A DNA stretch of 64,000 bases from Chelatococcus sp. (GTDB taxonomy: Bacteria > Pseudomonadota > Alphaproteobacteria > Rhizobiales > Beijerinckiaceae), in the NCBI GenBank assembly GCA_003248805.1, contig QFQY01000008.1, positions 62,001-126,000 on the forward strand. The letters are read 5' to 3'. Positions 8,073-15,770 of this stretch are shown here, piece after piece (within the stretch, counting starts at the first letter, position 1; every line of letters starts with the position of its first letter). A program made the position numbers and the translations under genes. The notes beneath the pieces are model-generated. The model worked only from the letters and a program-made list of their open reading frames with translations, did no database searches and was not told the origin of the DNA.

Positions 8073-8221
8073 CCTTCTCCCCCTGCGGGAGAAGGTGGCC
8101 TGGCGTAGCCGGGACGGATGAGGGGTCTCGCAGGGCTTCGACGTGAGAATGCCTCACAAAGGGCAAACGATATCGGACGGCGCGACCCCTCACCCCAACC
8201 CTCTCCCGCAGGGGGAGAGGG
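8073..8221. repeat. Paired palindromic repeat, family C
   Basis: A hairpin at 8073-8095 (CCTTCTCCC-CTGC-GGGAGAAGG type) is mirrored by another at 8199-8221 (CCCTCTCCC-GCA-GGGGGAGAGGG type). Inner flanks also pair: ATGAGGGGTC at 8119-8128 against GACCCCTCA at 8184-8192. This CTCTCCC/GGGAGAG repeat type is widespread between genes in alphaproteobacterial chromosomes. Confidence 0.75.
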
Positions 8222-8253
8222 GGCGCTGCGCGGTTCCCGCGCCTTCTCGTCAC

Positions 8254-8283
8254 AAGATGGTCGGGACAAGCCCGGCCATGACG
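8254..8283. repeat. Single family A repeat arm
   Basis: One arm of the family A palindrome (core GGTCGGGACAAGCCCGGCC) without a partner nearby, about 105 bases upstream of the enoyl-CoA hydratase gene. It matches the right arm at 9231-9260 at most positions. Confidence 0.7.
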
Positions 8284-8389
8284 GGAGGCGGCGGGGAGGC
8301 GGCGCGAATGCGCGGATGCGCGCGACGCGCATGGACCGCTCTGGCGCCGCCCGCTAAAGCTGGCGGAACACAGCATCCGGGAGGCCGCC

Positions 8390-9163
8390 ATGGCTTATGA
8401 GACCATTCTCGTCGAGACGAAGGGCAAGGTCGGGCTGATCACGCTCAACCGCCCGCAGGCGCTGAACGCGCTCAACGGCCAGCTGATCGGCGAGATCAAT
8501 GTGGCGCTCGACGGCTTCGAGCGCGATCCCGGCATCGGCTGCATCGTCATCACCGGCTCGGAGAAGGCCTTCGCTGCCGGCGCCGACATCAAGGAGATGC
8601 AGGGCCGGACCTTTCCCGGAACCTATGTCGACGACAAGTTCGAGGATTGGGACCGGATCGGCCAGCGCCGCAAGCCGATCGTCGCGGCGGTCGCGGGCTT
8701 CGCCCTCGGCGGCGGCTGCGAGCTCGCCATGATGTGCGACTTCATCCTCGCCGCCGACAACGCCAAGTTCGGCCAGCCCGAGATCAATCTCGGCGTCATT
8801 CCCGGTGCCGGCGGCACGCAGCGCCTGACCCGCGCGGTCGGCAAGGCGAAGGCGATGGAGATGTGCCTCACCGGCCGCATGATGGGCGCCGAGGAGGCCG
8901 AGCGCGCCGGTCTGGTCTCCCGTGTCGTCCCCCTCGCCGATCTCCAGGCCGAGGCGCTGAAGGCGGCCGAGACCATCGCGTCGAAGTCGCTGCCGTCGGT
9001 GATGATGGCGAAGGAGGCGGTCAACGCCGCCTTCGAGCTGCCGCTGCGGGAGGGCGTGCGCCTCGAGCGGCGCCTGTTCTCCTCGCTCTTCGCCACCGCG
9101 GACCAGAAGGAAGGCATGGCCGCCTTCGCCGAGAAGCGGAAGCCGGATTTCAGGAACGCCTGA
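8390..9163 (+). CDS. Enoyl-CoA hydratase (crotonase family)
   Basis: Adds water to trans-2-enoyl-CoA thioesters in beta-oxidation or short-chain acyl-CoA breakdown. The 257-residue protein carries both oxyanion-hole segments (KAFAAGADI, residues 59-67, and GFALGGGCELAM) and the two catalytic glutamates expected of a true hydratase, E111 and E131 (GQPEINLG). Length is normal. GGGAGG lies before the ATG. It is a single gene here, followed by a palindromic repeat, so the specific pathway is not shown; genes of this type are often called fadB1 or paaF-like. Confidence 0.92.
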   Translation: MAYETILVETKGKVGLITLNRPQALNALNGQLIGEINVALDGFERDPGIGCIVITGSEKAFAAGADIKEMQGRTFPGTYVDDKFEDWDRIGQRRKPIVAAVAGFALGGGCELAMMCDFILAADNAKFGQPEINLGVIPGAGGTQRLTRAVGKAKAMEMCLTGRMMGAEEAERAGLVSRVVPLADLQAEALKAAETIASKSLPSVMMAKEAVNAAFELPLREGVRLERRLFSSLFATADQKEGMAAFAEKRKPDFRNA

Positions 9164-9177
9164 GCCTCACCCTCATG

Positions 9178-9260
9178 CGTCATTCTCGGGCTTGACCCGA
9201 GAATCTCATCACGAGAAGGCACTGGTTTCCGAGATGGTCGGGGCAAGCCCGACCATGACG
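9178..9260. repeat. Paired palindromic repeat, family A (copy 2)
   Basis: The left arm 9178-9207 is identical to the left arm at 3031-3060. The right arm 9231-9260 is instead of the GGTCGGG-GCAAG-CCCGACC type found singly at 8254-8283. Thus it is a mosaic of two arm subtypes. It lies between two co-directional enzyme genes. Confidence 0.85.
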
Positions 9261-9279
9261 CCCGAGCAGGATCCCCATC

Positions 9280-10260
9280 ATGACCACCAGCAGCCCCGCC
9301 CTTCCGACCTATTCCGATGTCGAGGCGGCGGCGGGCCGCCTGAAAGGCATCGCCCATCACACGCCCGCACTCACCTCCGCTACGGCCAACCGGCGCACGG
9401 GGGCGAGCCTCGTCTTCAAGGCCGAGAACCTGCAGCGCATGGGCGCCTTCAAGTTCCGTGGCGGCTACAACGCCATCGCCGCGCTGCCGGCCGCGCAGAA
9501 GAAGGCCGGCGTCCTGACCTTCTCCTCGGGCAACCACGCCCAGGCCATCGCCTATGCCGGCAAGCTGCTCGGCGTGCCGACCACCATCATCATGCCGGAG
9601 GACGCGCCGGTCGCGAAGGTCGAGGCCACCCGGGGCTATGGCGGCGAGATCGTCCGCTACGACCGCTACACCCAGGACCGGCTCGAGATCGGCAACCGCA
9701 TCGCCGCCGAGCGCGGGCTGGCGCTGATTCCCCCCTACGATCATCCGGACGTCATCGCCGGCCAGGGCACGGCGACGAAGGAGCTGATCGACGAGGCGGG
9801 CCCCTTCGACATCCTGCTGGTTCCGCTCGGCGGAGGCGGGCTGCTCGCGGGCGCGGCGCTCGCCGCCAAGGCGCTGAACCCGGCCTGCCGCATCTTCGGT
9901 GTCGAGCCCGAGGCGGGCAATGACGGGCAGCAGTCGCTGCGCGCGGGCCGAATCGTGAAGATCGGCGTGCCCAAGACCATCGCCGACGGGGCCCAGACCG
10001 CCTTCCTCGGCGATCTCACCTTCCCGATCATCCAGGCCCTGGTCGAGGATATCGTCACGGTCGGCGATGCGGCCCTGGTCGAGGCCATGCGCTTCTTCGC
10101 CGAGCGGATGAAGCTCGTGGTCGAGCCGACCGGCTGCCTCGCCGCCGCCGCCGCCTTCACGGGCGCCGTTCCGGTCGAGGGCAGGCGCGTGGGCGTCGTC
10201 ATCAGCGGCGGCAACGTCGATCTGGCGAGCTATGCCCGCTTCCTGGCGCCGGCCGCGTGA
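9280..10260 (+). CDS. PLP-dependent threonine/serine dehydratase-like enzyme
   Basis: Fold-type II pyridoxal-phosphate enzyme of 326 residues without a C-terminal ACT regulatory domain. The Schiff-base lysine is K58 in GAFKFRGGYN, the substrate loop is SSGNHAQAIA (82-91), and the phosphate-binding tetraglycine is in VPLGGGGLLAG. The short length and the sequence after the Gly loop fit the catabolic threonine dehydratase, serine racemase and threo-3-hydroxyaspartate ammonia-lyase group; these cannot be separated by eye. Likely acts in the cytoplasm on hydroxy-amino acids. Confidence 0.88.
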   Translation: MTTSSPALPTYSDVEAAAGRLKGIAHHTPALTSATANRRTGASLVFKAENLQRMGAFKFRGGYNAIAALPAAQKKAGVLTFSSGNHAQAIAYAGKLLGVPTTIIMPEDAPVAKVEATRGYGGEIVRYDRYTQDRLEIGNRIAAERGLALIPPYDHPDVIAGQGTATKELIDEAGPFDILLVPLGGGGLLAGAALAAKALNPACRIFGVEPEAGNDGQQSLRAGRIVKIGVPKTIADGAQTAFLGDLTFPIIQALVEDIVTVGDAALVEAMRFFAERMKLVVEPTGCLAAAAAFTGAVPVEGRRVGVVISGGNVDLASYARFLAPAA

Positions 10261-10288
10261 GGACGTCGCGGCGCGGGCGATTCCGGCG

Positions 10289-10317
10289 TTGACGCCGGGC
10301 CTGCGAGCGACTATAGC
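10289..10317 (+). promoter_or_regulatory. Sigma-70-type promoter before rpsT
   Basis: TTGACG at 10289-10294 and TATAGC at 10312-10317 are separated by exactly 17 bases, an almost ideal housekeeping promoter. The -35 hexamer lies inside a small palindrome (CCGGCG-TTGA-CGCCGG). Transcription would start about 120 bases upstream of rpsT, leaving a leader long enough for S20 autoregulation, which is known in other bacteria but not shown here. Confidence 0.7.
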
Positions 10318-10442
10318 CTCGCCACTCGCGACGGCCTGCGTCAGCTCGGCCGCCGCTCACGCATTTCCATCAAGGTAGCGGTCGGGATCCGTCGGGCGAG
10401 TGCCAGGCGATCGGCCGTGATGAAGCAGACGAGGACGTACCG

Positions 10443-10709
10443 ATGGCCAATACGACGTCGGCCAAGAAGGCGACGCGCAAGATCGAGCGCCGCACCGAGG
10501 TCAACAAGGCGCGCCGTTCGCGGATGCGGACCTTCCTGCGCAAGGTCGAGGAGGCGATCGCCTCCGGCGACAAGACCGCTGCGGCGGACGCGCTGAAGGC
10601 CGCCCAGCCGGAGATCATGCGGGCCGCCCAGAAGGGCGTGGTTCACAAGAACACCGCCTCCCGGAAGGTCTCGCGCCTGGCTCATCGCATCGGCGCCCTG
10701 GCGTCCTGA
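10443..10709 (+). CDS. rpsT: 30S ribosomal protein S20
   Basis: An 88-residue, strongly basic, helical protein that binds 16S rRNA early in small-subunit assembly. The N-terminus MANTTSAKKATRKIERR and the later KNTASRKVSRLAHRI are diagnostic of S20, and the length is standard. It has its own promoter and a strong terminator, so it is a single-gene unit. Its position just before dnaA is common in alphaproteobacterial chromosomes. Confidence 0.97.
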   Translation: MANTTSAKKATRKIERRTEVNKARRSRMRTFLRKVEEAIASGDKTAAADALKAAQPEIMRAAQKGVVHKNTASRKVSRLAHRIGALAS

Positions 10710-10741
10710 GGCACATGAATTCGCGGCTTCGGCCGCCTGTG

Positions 10742-10771
10742 AAAACCCGGCCCAGCGGCCGGGTTTTTTTT
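10742..10771 (+). terminator. Rho-independent terminator of rpsT
   Basis: AACCCGGCC and GGCCGGGTT form a stem around a CAGC loop, followed by eight T. It begins about 32 bases after the rpsT stop codon. One of the clearest intrinsic terminators in the window. Confidence 0.93.
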
Positions 10772-11491
10772 GGCCTCGACTCCCTCTGTCGCTTTTTTGC
10801 AACGTCTCTCGATCGCGGCGAAAATGTGCCGTCCCGGCGTGATTCTCTCGCCGGCGAGCCGGGTTGAGGGCTTGACTCTGCGGCACGCTTCAGGGTGTGC
10901 GGGCCGGCTTTCGGGGTGCCGGGGTCGCGCAGTGAAAGTGCTTATTTTTCAATCTATTAGCGGGCAAAGCATTCGGGCGGGGAAGAATCGCCGCGACTCT
11001 CTCGGGCCATGTGCGCCGGCTGAAAAAAAAATTCAGGGGACGGCCCGCCCGGCCTCCGTAAAGAAAATCTTAAGTGCGGCAACCAATTGCGCCTCTCCTG
11101 TGGAGGGCGGGGTGCGGCCGTTCGGGGTAGGACTCGGGCGCTTCGCCGAGAGAGATATTGCGGCCGATCAAGGGCGCCCTGTAAGGTCAATTCCATCGGG
11201 GGGCGGACAGCAATGGCTGCCCACGATTTCCACAGATTATCGGTGACTTGGCTCGCGACCTGGAGGGGTTGGGGAATGCGTATCTTTGTCTGGTTGCTCT
11301 GAGACGAAGTGCGGCCAATCCGCGGGGCGAGCTCTCCAAGCGTAATCGACGATCGTAGCAAGCCGGCGACTGGCGAACGGAGGCGTTCGCCGGAGGCCTG
11401 ACTTATTGACCGGACTCAAGGTTCGGTGTGGTGGCCGCGCTGCGGCCGCCAGGCCGTCTTTTTGTCCATTTTTCAGCAGATGGGGCAATTG
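10772..11491. promoter_or_regulatory. dnaA upstream region
   Basis: About 720 bases without a convincing gene between the rpsT terminator and dnaA. Short AT-rich tracts occur near 10932-10960, 11026-11036 and 11060-11075. One sequence at 11226-11234 (ATTTCCACA) matches the DnaA box TTATCCACA at 7 of 9 positions. No cluster of DnaA boxes was seen, so this looks like the dnaA promoter region, perhaps with DnaA autoregulation, rather than a demonstrated replication origin. Confidence 0.45.
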
Positions 11492-13051
11492 ATGTTCGAA
11501 CGGCGCGAACTGGGTGAGGTGGGCGACACGGCATCCTTGGTGGCGGGCATGACGGTTGCCGTCGCGGCTGGGCGGCCGGCGGCGCCGGTGGTCATGTCCG
11601 GGGACGCCGAGGGCGCCTCGGTCGACAAGGGCTCGCTCGGAGATGCCTGGGAGCGCGTCCGCCGGCGGCTGCGCGCGGAACTCGGCGAGGATGTCTTCAC
11701 GAGCTGGTTCCAGCGGGTCGAGATCGCCGGGATCGTCGATGGTGTCGTCTATCTGACCGTGCCGACGCGGTTCCTGAAGAGCTGGCTCGAGGCGCATTAC
11801 GCCGAGCGGCTGCGGGTCAACTGCATCGCCGAGCTGCCGGCGCCGAACGGCATCGCGCTCTCCGTGCGCCAGGTCTCGCGGGAGCAGGCGCCGCCCCGCG
11901 CCATCGCCGAGGCCGCCGCAGCGCGGGACCGCGCCGCCCCCACGGTCGCGGCCGTCGCCACGGCGCCGGCGCCGGTGGGCGACGCCCCGGCGGAGGGCGA
12001 TCTCGTCGACGCCTGCGGCACCGTGCTCGACGGTCGCATGAGCTTCCGCAGCTTCATCGTCGGCAAGTCGAACCAGCTCGCCTTCGCCGCGGCCGAGCGC
12101 ATCGCGGCGGCCCCGGCCGGTGCGAGCCCCTATAACCCGCTCTACCTCCATGCCGGCGTCGGCCTGGGCAAGACGCATCTGCTCCAGGCGATCGCGCAGG
12201 AGGCGCGCCGCCAGGGCAAGCGCGTCGCCTACTTCACGGCGGACCGCTTCATGTACGGCTTCGTCGCGGCGCTGAAGTCGCAGACGGCGCTCGCCTTCAA
12301 GGAGAAGCTGCGCGGCATCGATCTGCTCGTCGTCGACGACATCCAGTTCATCCAGGGCAAGTCGATCCAGCAGGAGTTCGGCCACACGATCAACGCGCTG
12401 ATCGACGCCGGCAAGCAGATCGTCGTCGCCGCCGACCGGCTTTCGGGCGAGCTCGAGGCGCTCGACGAGCGCATCCGGTCGCGGCTCGGCGGTGGCCTCG
12501 TGGTCGAGGTCGGCGAGTTGGACGAGGCGCTGCGCGCCAAGATCCTGACGGCGCGGCTCGACACGCTGCAGGCGGCCCATGCGAGCTTCCACGTCAATCC
12601 CGATGTCGTCGCCTATGTCGCCCGGGTCGTGGTGACCAATGGCCGCGACCTCGACGGCGCCGCCAACCGGCTGCTCGCCCATGCCACGCTCTCGGGCCAG
12701 CCCGTCACGCTGGAGACGGCCGAGGCCGCCATCCGCGATCTCGTCCGCACCCGCGAGCCGCGTCGCGTCAAGATCGAGGACATCCAGAAGCTCGTGGCGA
12801 CGCGCTACAATGTCAGCCGTGCCGATATCCTCTCGGAGCGGCGCACCGCGGCGGTGGTGAAGCCGCGCCAGATCGCGATGTATCTCTCGAAGGCGCTGAC
12901 GCCGCGCTCCCTGCCCGAGATCGGCCGCCGCTTTGGCGGGCGCGATCACACCACGGTGCTGCATGCCGTGCGCAAGATCGAGAAGGCGATCGGCGAGGAC
13001 CGGACCTTCCATGACGAGGTCGATCTGCTGAAGCGGATGCTCCAGGAGTGA
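11492..13051 (+). CDS. dnaA: Chromosomal replication initiator DnaA
   Basis: AAA+ ATPase that opens the replication origin. From the ATG at 11492 the protein is 519 residues: an N-terminal interaction domain (about 49-115, LGDAWERVRRRL), a low-complexity Ala/Pro linker (about 130-170), the ATPase core with Walker A GVGLGKTHLL (222-231) and LLVVDDIQFIQGK, and C-terminal domain IV with the DNA-binding signature GGRDHTTVLHAVRKIEK. The start is uncertain: in-frame starts occur upstream at 11426 and 11480 and downstream at the codons for MTVAV and MSGDA; none has a strong ribosome-binding site. Confidence 0.95.
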   Translation: MFERRELGEVGDTASLVAGMTVAVAAGRPAAPVVMSGDAEGASVDKGSLGDAWERVRRRLRAELGEDVFTSWFQRVEIAGIVDGVVYLTVPTRFLKSWLEAHYAERLRVNCIAELPAPNGIALSVRQVSREQAPPRAIAEAAAARDRAAPTVAAVATAPAPVGDAPAEGDLVDACGTVLDGRMSFRSFIVGKSNQLAFAAAERIAAAPAGASPYNPLYLHAGVGLGKTHLLQAIAQEARRQGKRVAYFTADRFMYGFVAALKSQTALAFKEKLRGIDLLVVDDIQFIQGKSIQQEFGHTINALIDAGKQIVVAADRLSGELEALDERIRSRLGGGLVVEVGELDEALRAKILTARLDTLQAAHASFHVNPDVVAYVARVVVTNGRDLDGAANRLLAHATLSGQPVTLETAEAAIRDLVRTREPRRVKIEDIQKLVATRYNVSRADILSERRTAAVVKPRQIAMYLSKALTPRSLPEIGRRFGGRDHTTVLHAVRKIEKAIGEDRTFHDEVDLLKRMLQE

Positions 13052-13217
13052 GGCTGCGCGCCCGCGGGTCGGGGCATGCCTGACCCGGCGGCCGTTTGCC
13101 TGTGAGCGCGAGGCCGATCGCCCTTGCGCCACGGCGTGGCGTCCGGCAATGTCGCGGGCCACTCTACGGCCCGCGCATCCGCGACCGGCCCCAAGCACGC
13201 CAGAAGACTGAACGCAT

Positions 13218-14333
13218 ATGAAGGTCACGGTCGAACGCTCCACGCTGCTCAAGTCGCTCGGTCACGTGCATCGCGTCGTCGAGCGACGCAACACGATCCC
13301 GATCCTCTCGAACCTGCTCATTTCAGGCTCCGAAGCTGGACTGAGGCTGAAGGCGACGGACCTCGACATCGAGGTGGTCGAGACCGTGGCGGCCGACGTG
13401 CCGGAGCCGGGCGCGACCACCGTGCCGGCGCACACCCTCTACGACATCGTCCGCAAGCTGCCGGACGGGGCCCAGGTTTCGCTGGAAACGACCGGCGAGA
13501 GCGGTCTCGTCCTGCGTTCCGGGCGTTCGCGCTTCCAGCTCCAGACGCTGCCGGAGAGCGATTTCCCCGACATTACGGCGGGCGAGATGGCGCATCGCTT
13601 CGTGCTGCCGGCCGGCGAGCTCAAGCGCCTGATCGACAAGACCCAGTTCGCGATCTCGACCGAGGAGACGCGCTACTATCTCAACGGCATCTATCTCCAC
13701 GCGCTCGACGTCGAGGGCCGGCCCGTGCTGCGGGCGGTGGCGACCGACGGGCACAGGCTCGCCCGCGTCGATACCGCCGCGCCGCAGGGGGCGGTCGGCA
13801 TGCCGGGCGTCATCGTCCCGCGCAAGGCCGTGGCCGAGATCCAGAAGCTGCTCGAGGACGGCGAGAGCGAGGTCGCCGTCGAGCTGTCGGCGACCAAGAT
13901 CCGGGTCGCGACCGCCGATGTGGTTCTGACCTCCAAGCTGATCGACGGCACGTTCCCGGATTACCAGCGCGTCATCCCCGGCGGCAACGACAAGCGGCTG
14001 ACCGTCGACAAGGGCGATTTCGCCGCGTCGGTGGATCGCGTCTCGACCATCTCGTCGGAGCGCGGCCGCGCCGTGAAGCTCTCCATGGCCGACGGGCGCA
14101 TGACGCTTTCGGTCACCAACCCGGATTCCGGGTCGGCGACCGAGGAGATCGAGGTCGACTACGATTCGTCGCCGCTCGATATCGGCTTCAACGCCCGCTA
14201 TCTGATGGACATCGCCGCCCAGCTCGACGGCGACACGGCGCTGCTGAAGCTCGCCGACCCCGGCTCGCCGACCGTAATCCAGGACCGCGAGGGCGCCTCG
14301 GCGCTCTATGTGCTGATGCCGATGCGCGTCTGA
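13218..14333 (+). CDS. dnaN: DNA polymerase III beta sliding clamp
   Basis: Ring-forming processivity clamp of the replicative polymerase. The 371-residue product begins MKVTVERSTLLKSLGHVHRV, shows the conserved ERRNTIPILSNLLI, the second-domain motif ATDGHRLARVD, and ends in LYVLMPMRV, the normal C-terminal clamp strand with the partner-binding pocket. Length is typical. It lies 166 bases after dnaA and before recF in the classical dnaA-dnaN-recF order. Confidence 0.97.
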   Translation: MKVTVERSTLLKSLGHVHRVVERRNTIPILSNLLISGSEAGLRLKATDLDIEVVETVAADVPEPGATTVPAHTLYDIVRKLPDGAQVSLETTGESGLVLRSGRSRFQLQTLPESDFPDITAGEMAHRFVLPAGELKRLIDKTQFAISTEETRYYLNGIYLHALDVEGRPVLRAVATDGHRLARVDTAAPQGAVGMPGVIVPRKAVAEIQKLLEDGESEVAVELSATKIRVATADVVLTSKLIDGTFPDYQRVIPGGNDKRLTVDKGDFAASVDRVSTISSERGRAVKLSMADGRMTLSVTNPDSGSATEEIEVDYDSSPLDIGFNARYLMDIAAQLDGDTALLKLADPGSPTVIQDREGASALYVLMPMRV

Positions 14334-14435
14334 CGCATCGGCCCGAACAGTGGATCGCGGTTTTCGGGAAAGCCGATGCGACGGGAACGTCGGACATCGT
14401 CGGGGCGGACCCGATGATATAGGGGCGCTCCGGCC

Positions 14436-15563
14436 GTGACGGCCGTCGCGCGCCTGATCCTGCAGGATTTCCGCTCCTATGAAGCCCTCGATCTCCCGGT
14501 CGAGGGCCGCATCGTCGCGCTCGTCGGCGAGAACGGCGCCGGCAAGACCAACATTCTCGAAGCGCTCTCGCTGTTCGCGCCCGGCCGCGGCCTGCGCCGC
14601 GCCGAGCTTTCGGCCATGGCGCGCCAGGGCGGGGAGGGCGGCTTCGCGGTCTCGATCGCCCTGGCCGATGACGGCTCCCGGCTCGGCGTCGGCCTCGGTC
14701 CCGCCGATGCCGAGGGCAGGCGCGCGCGGCTCGCGCGCATCGACGGCGTGGCGGCGGGGTCCGCGCTGGCCTTCAGCGAGCATGTCCGGCTGGTCTGGCT
14801 GACGCCGGATCTCGACGGGCTGTTCCGCGGCGCGGCGGGCGACCGGCGCCGCTTTCTCGACCGGCTCGTGCTCGCGGTCGACCCTGCGCATGCCGCCCGC
14901 TCCGGCGCGCTCGAGCGGGCGCTGCGCTCGCGCAACCGCATTCTCGAGGAAAGCCCCGGTCAGGCGCAGTGGCTCGACGCGGTCGAGCGCGAGATCGCCG
15001 AACTCGGCATCGCCGTCGCCGCCGCCCGCGCCGAGACGGTGGCGCGCCTCTCGGCCATCATCGCCGAGACCAGCGCGACGCAGACCGTCTTTCCCCATGC
15101 CGAACTCGCCTTGTCCGGCGAGGTCGATGCGCTGGTGTCCAGCCTGCCGGCGCTCGACGCCGAGGACGCCTATCGCGACCTGCTGCGCCAGGGCCGCCAT
15201 CGCGACCGGGCCGCAGGGCGCACGCTCGCGGGCCCGCAGGCCTCCGATCTGGAGGTCAGGCACGGGCCGAAGGACCTGCCCGCCAGCCTCGGCTCGACCG
15301 GCGAGCAGAAGGCGCTGCTGATCGGCCTCGTCCTCGCCCATGCCCGGCTCGTCGCCCAGATGAGCGGGCTGGCGCCGCTCGTGCTGCTCGACGAGATCTC
15401 GGCCCATCTCGATCCGCGCCGCCGCGCCGCCCTCTATGACGGGCTGACGGGGCTTGGTTGCCAGGTCTGGATGACAGGCGCTGACCCGGCGCTCTTCGCC
15501 GAATTGCCCGCCGGCGCGCAGCGGCTCGCCGTGACGGCCGGCCGCGTCGGGCCGCTCTCCTAG
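14436..15563 (+). CDS. recF: DNA replication and repair protein RecF
   Basis: SMC-like ATPase that loads RecA at single-strand gaps. The 375-residue product has Walker A GENGAGKTNILEAL near the N-terminus, the ABC-type signature in the STGEQKALLIGLVLAHA region and Walker B LVLLDEISAHLDPRRR. Translation starts at GTG (14436); the only nearby upstream ATG is closed by a stop within three codons. It follows dnaN after about 100 bases, in the expected replication-gene order. Confidence 0.94.
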   Translation: MTAVARLILQDFRSYEALDLPVEGRIVALVGENGAGKTNILEALSLFAPGRGLRRAELSAMARQGGEGGFAVSIALADDGSRLGVGLGPADAEGRRARLARIDGVAAGSALAFSEHVRLVWLTPDLDGLFRGAAGDRRRFLDRLVLAVDPAHAARSGALERALRSRNRILEESPGQAQWLDAVEREIAELGIAVAAARAETVARLSAIIAETSATQTVFPHAELALSGEVDALVSSLPALDAEDAYRDLLRQGRHRDRAAGRTLAGPQASDLEVRHGPKDLPASLGSTGEQKALLIGLVLAHARLVAQMSGLAPLVLLDEISAHLDPRRRAALYDGLTGLGCQVWMTGADPALFAELPAGAQRLAVTAGRVGPLS

Positions 15564-15597
15564 GGCATCGGCCCGCCTGAGAGATCGTTCGACACTG

Positions 15598-15693
15598 CGA
15601 GCCCTCCTCCCGAGGAGCCGCGCAGCCGCGTCTCGACGGAGGCTCCTCCGAGACGCTATTCTTGACGGAATGGTCCCTCGGAACGAGGGCTCG
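15598..15693. repeat. Imperfect inverted repeat, family B (copy 2)
   Basis: Shares with the element at 4735-4854 the string GAGGAGCCGCGCAGC-GCGTCTCGA and a mirrored half (TCCGAGACG ... GAACGAGGGCTCG). It is more degenerate than the first copy. It lies between recF and the globin chemoreceptor gene. Confidence 0.7.
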
Positions 15694-15770
15694 AGGAATG
15701 CCAGGCAGTCGCCGAGGGAGCACACGCTGTGGTTGACGATGAGTTAACCATTCCTCCCTAGGGTTATGCC

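Larger units (their letters stand above)
7340..8389. other. Gene-free spacer, 1.05 kb, rich in hairpins
   Basis: No convincing gene was found on either strand; open frames here have Arg/Pro/Ser-rich translations and no family resemblance. The spacer contains a strong 9-bp hairpin at 7678-7704, a 7-bp hairpin at 7643-7660, a related palindrome at 7885-7907, the family C inverted repeat at 8073-8221 and one family A arm at 8254-8283. A structured RNA or an eroded mobile sequence is possible between 7540 and 7910; neither could be matched to a known family. Confidence 0.6.

Noticed and set aside
8073..8221. CRISPR-like repeats
   Set aside because: The repeats are two inverted arms of a palindrome, not regularly spaced direct repeats with unique spacers.
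10772..11491. Replication origin in the rpsT-dnaA spacer
   Set aside because: Only one imperfect DnaA box was found, without the clustered boxes or a marked AT-rich unwinding region; kept as an open question only.
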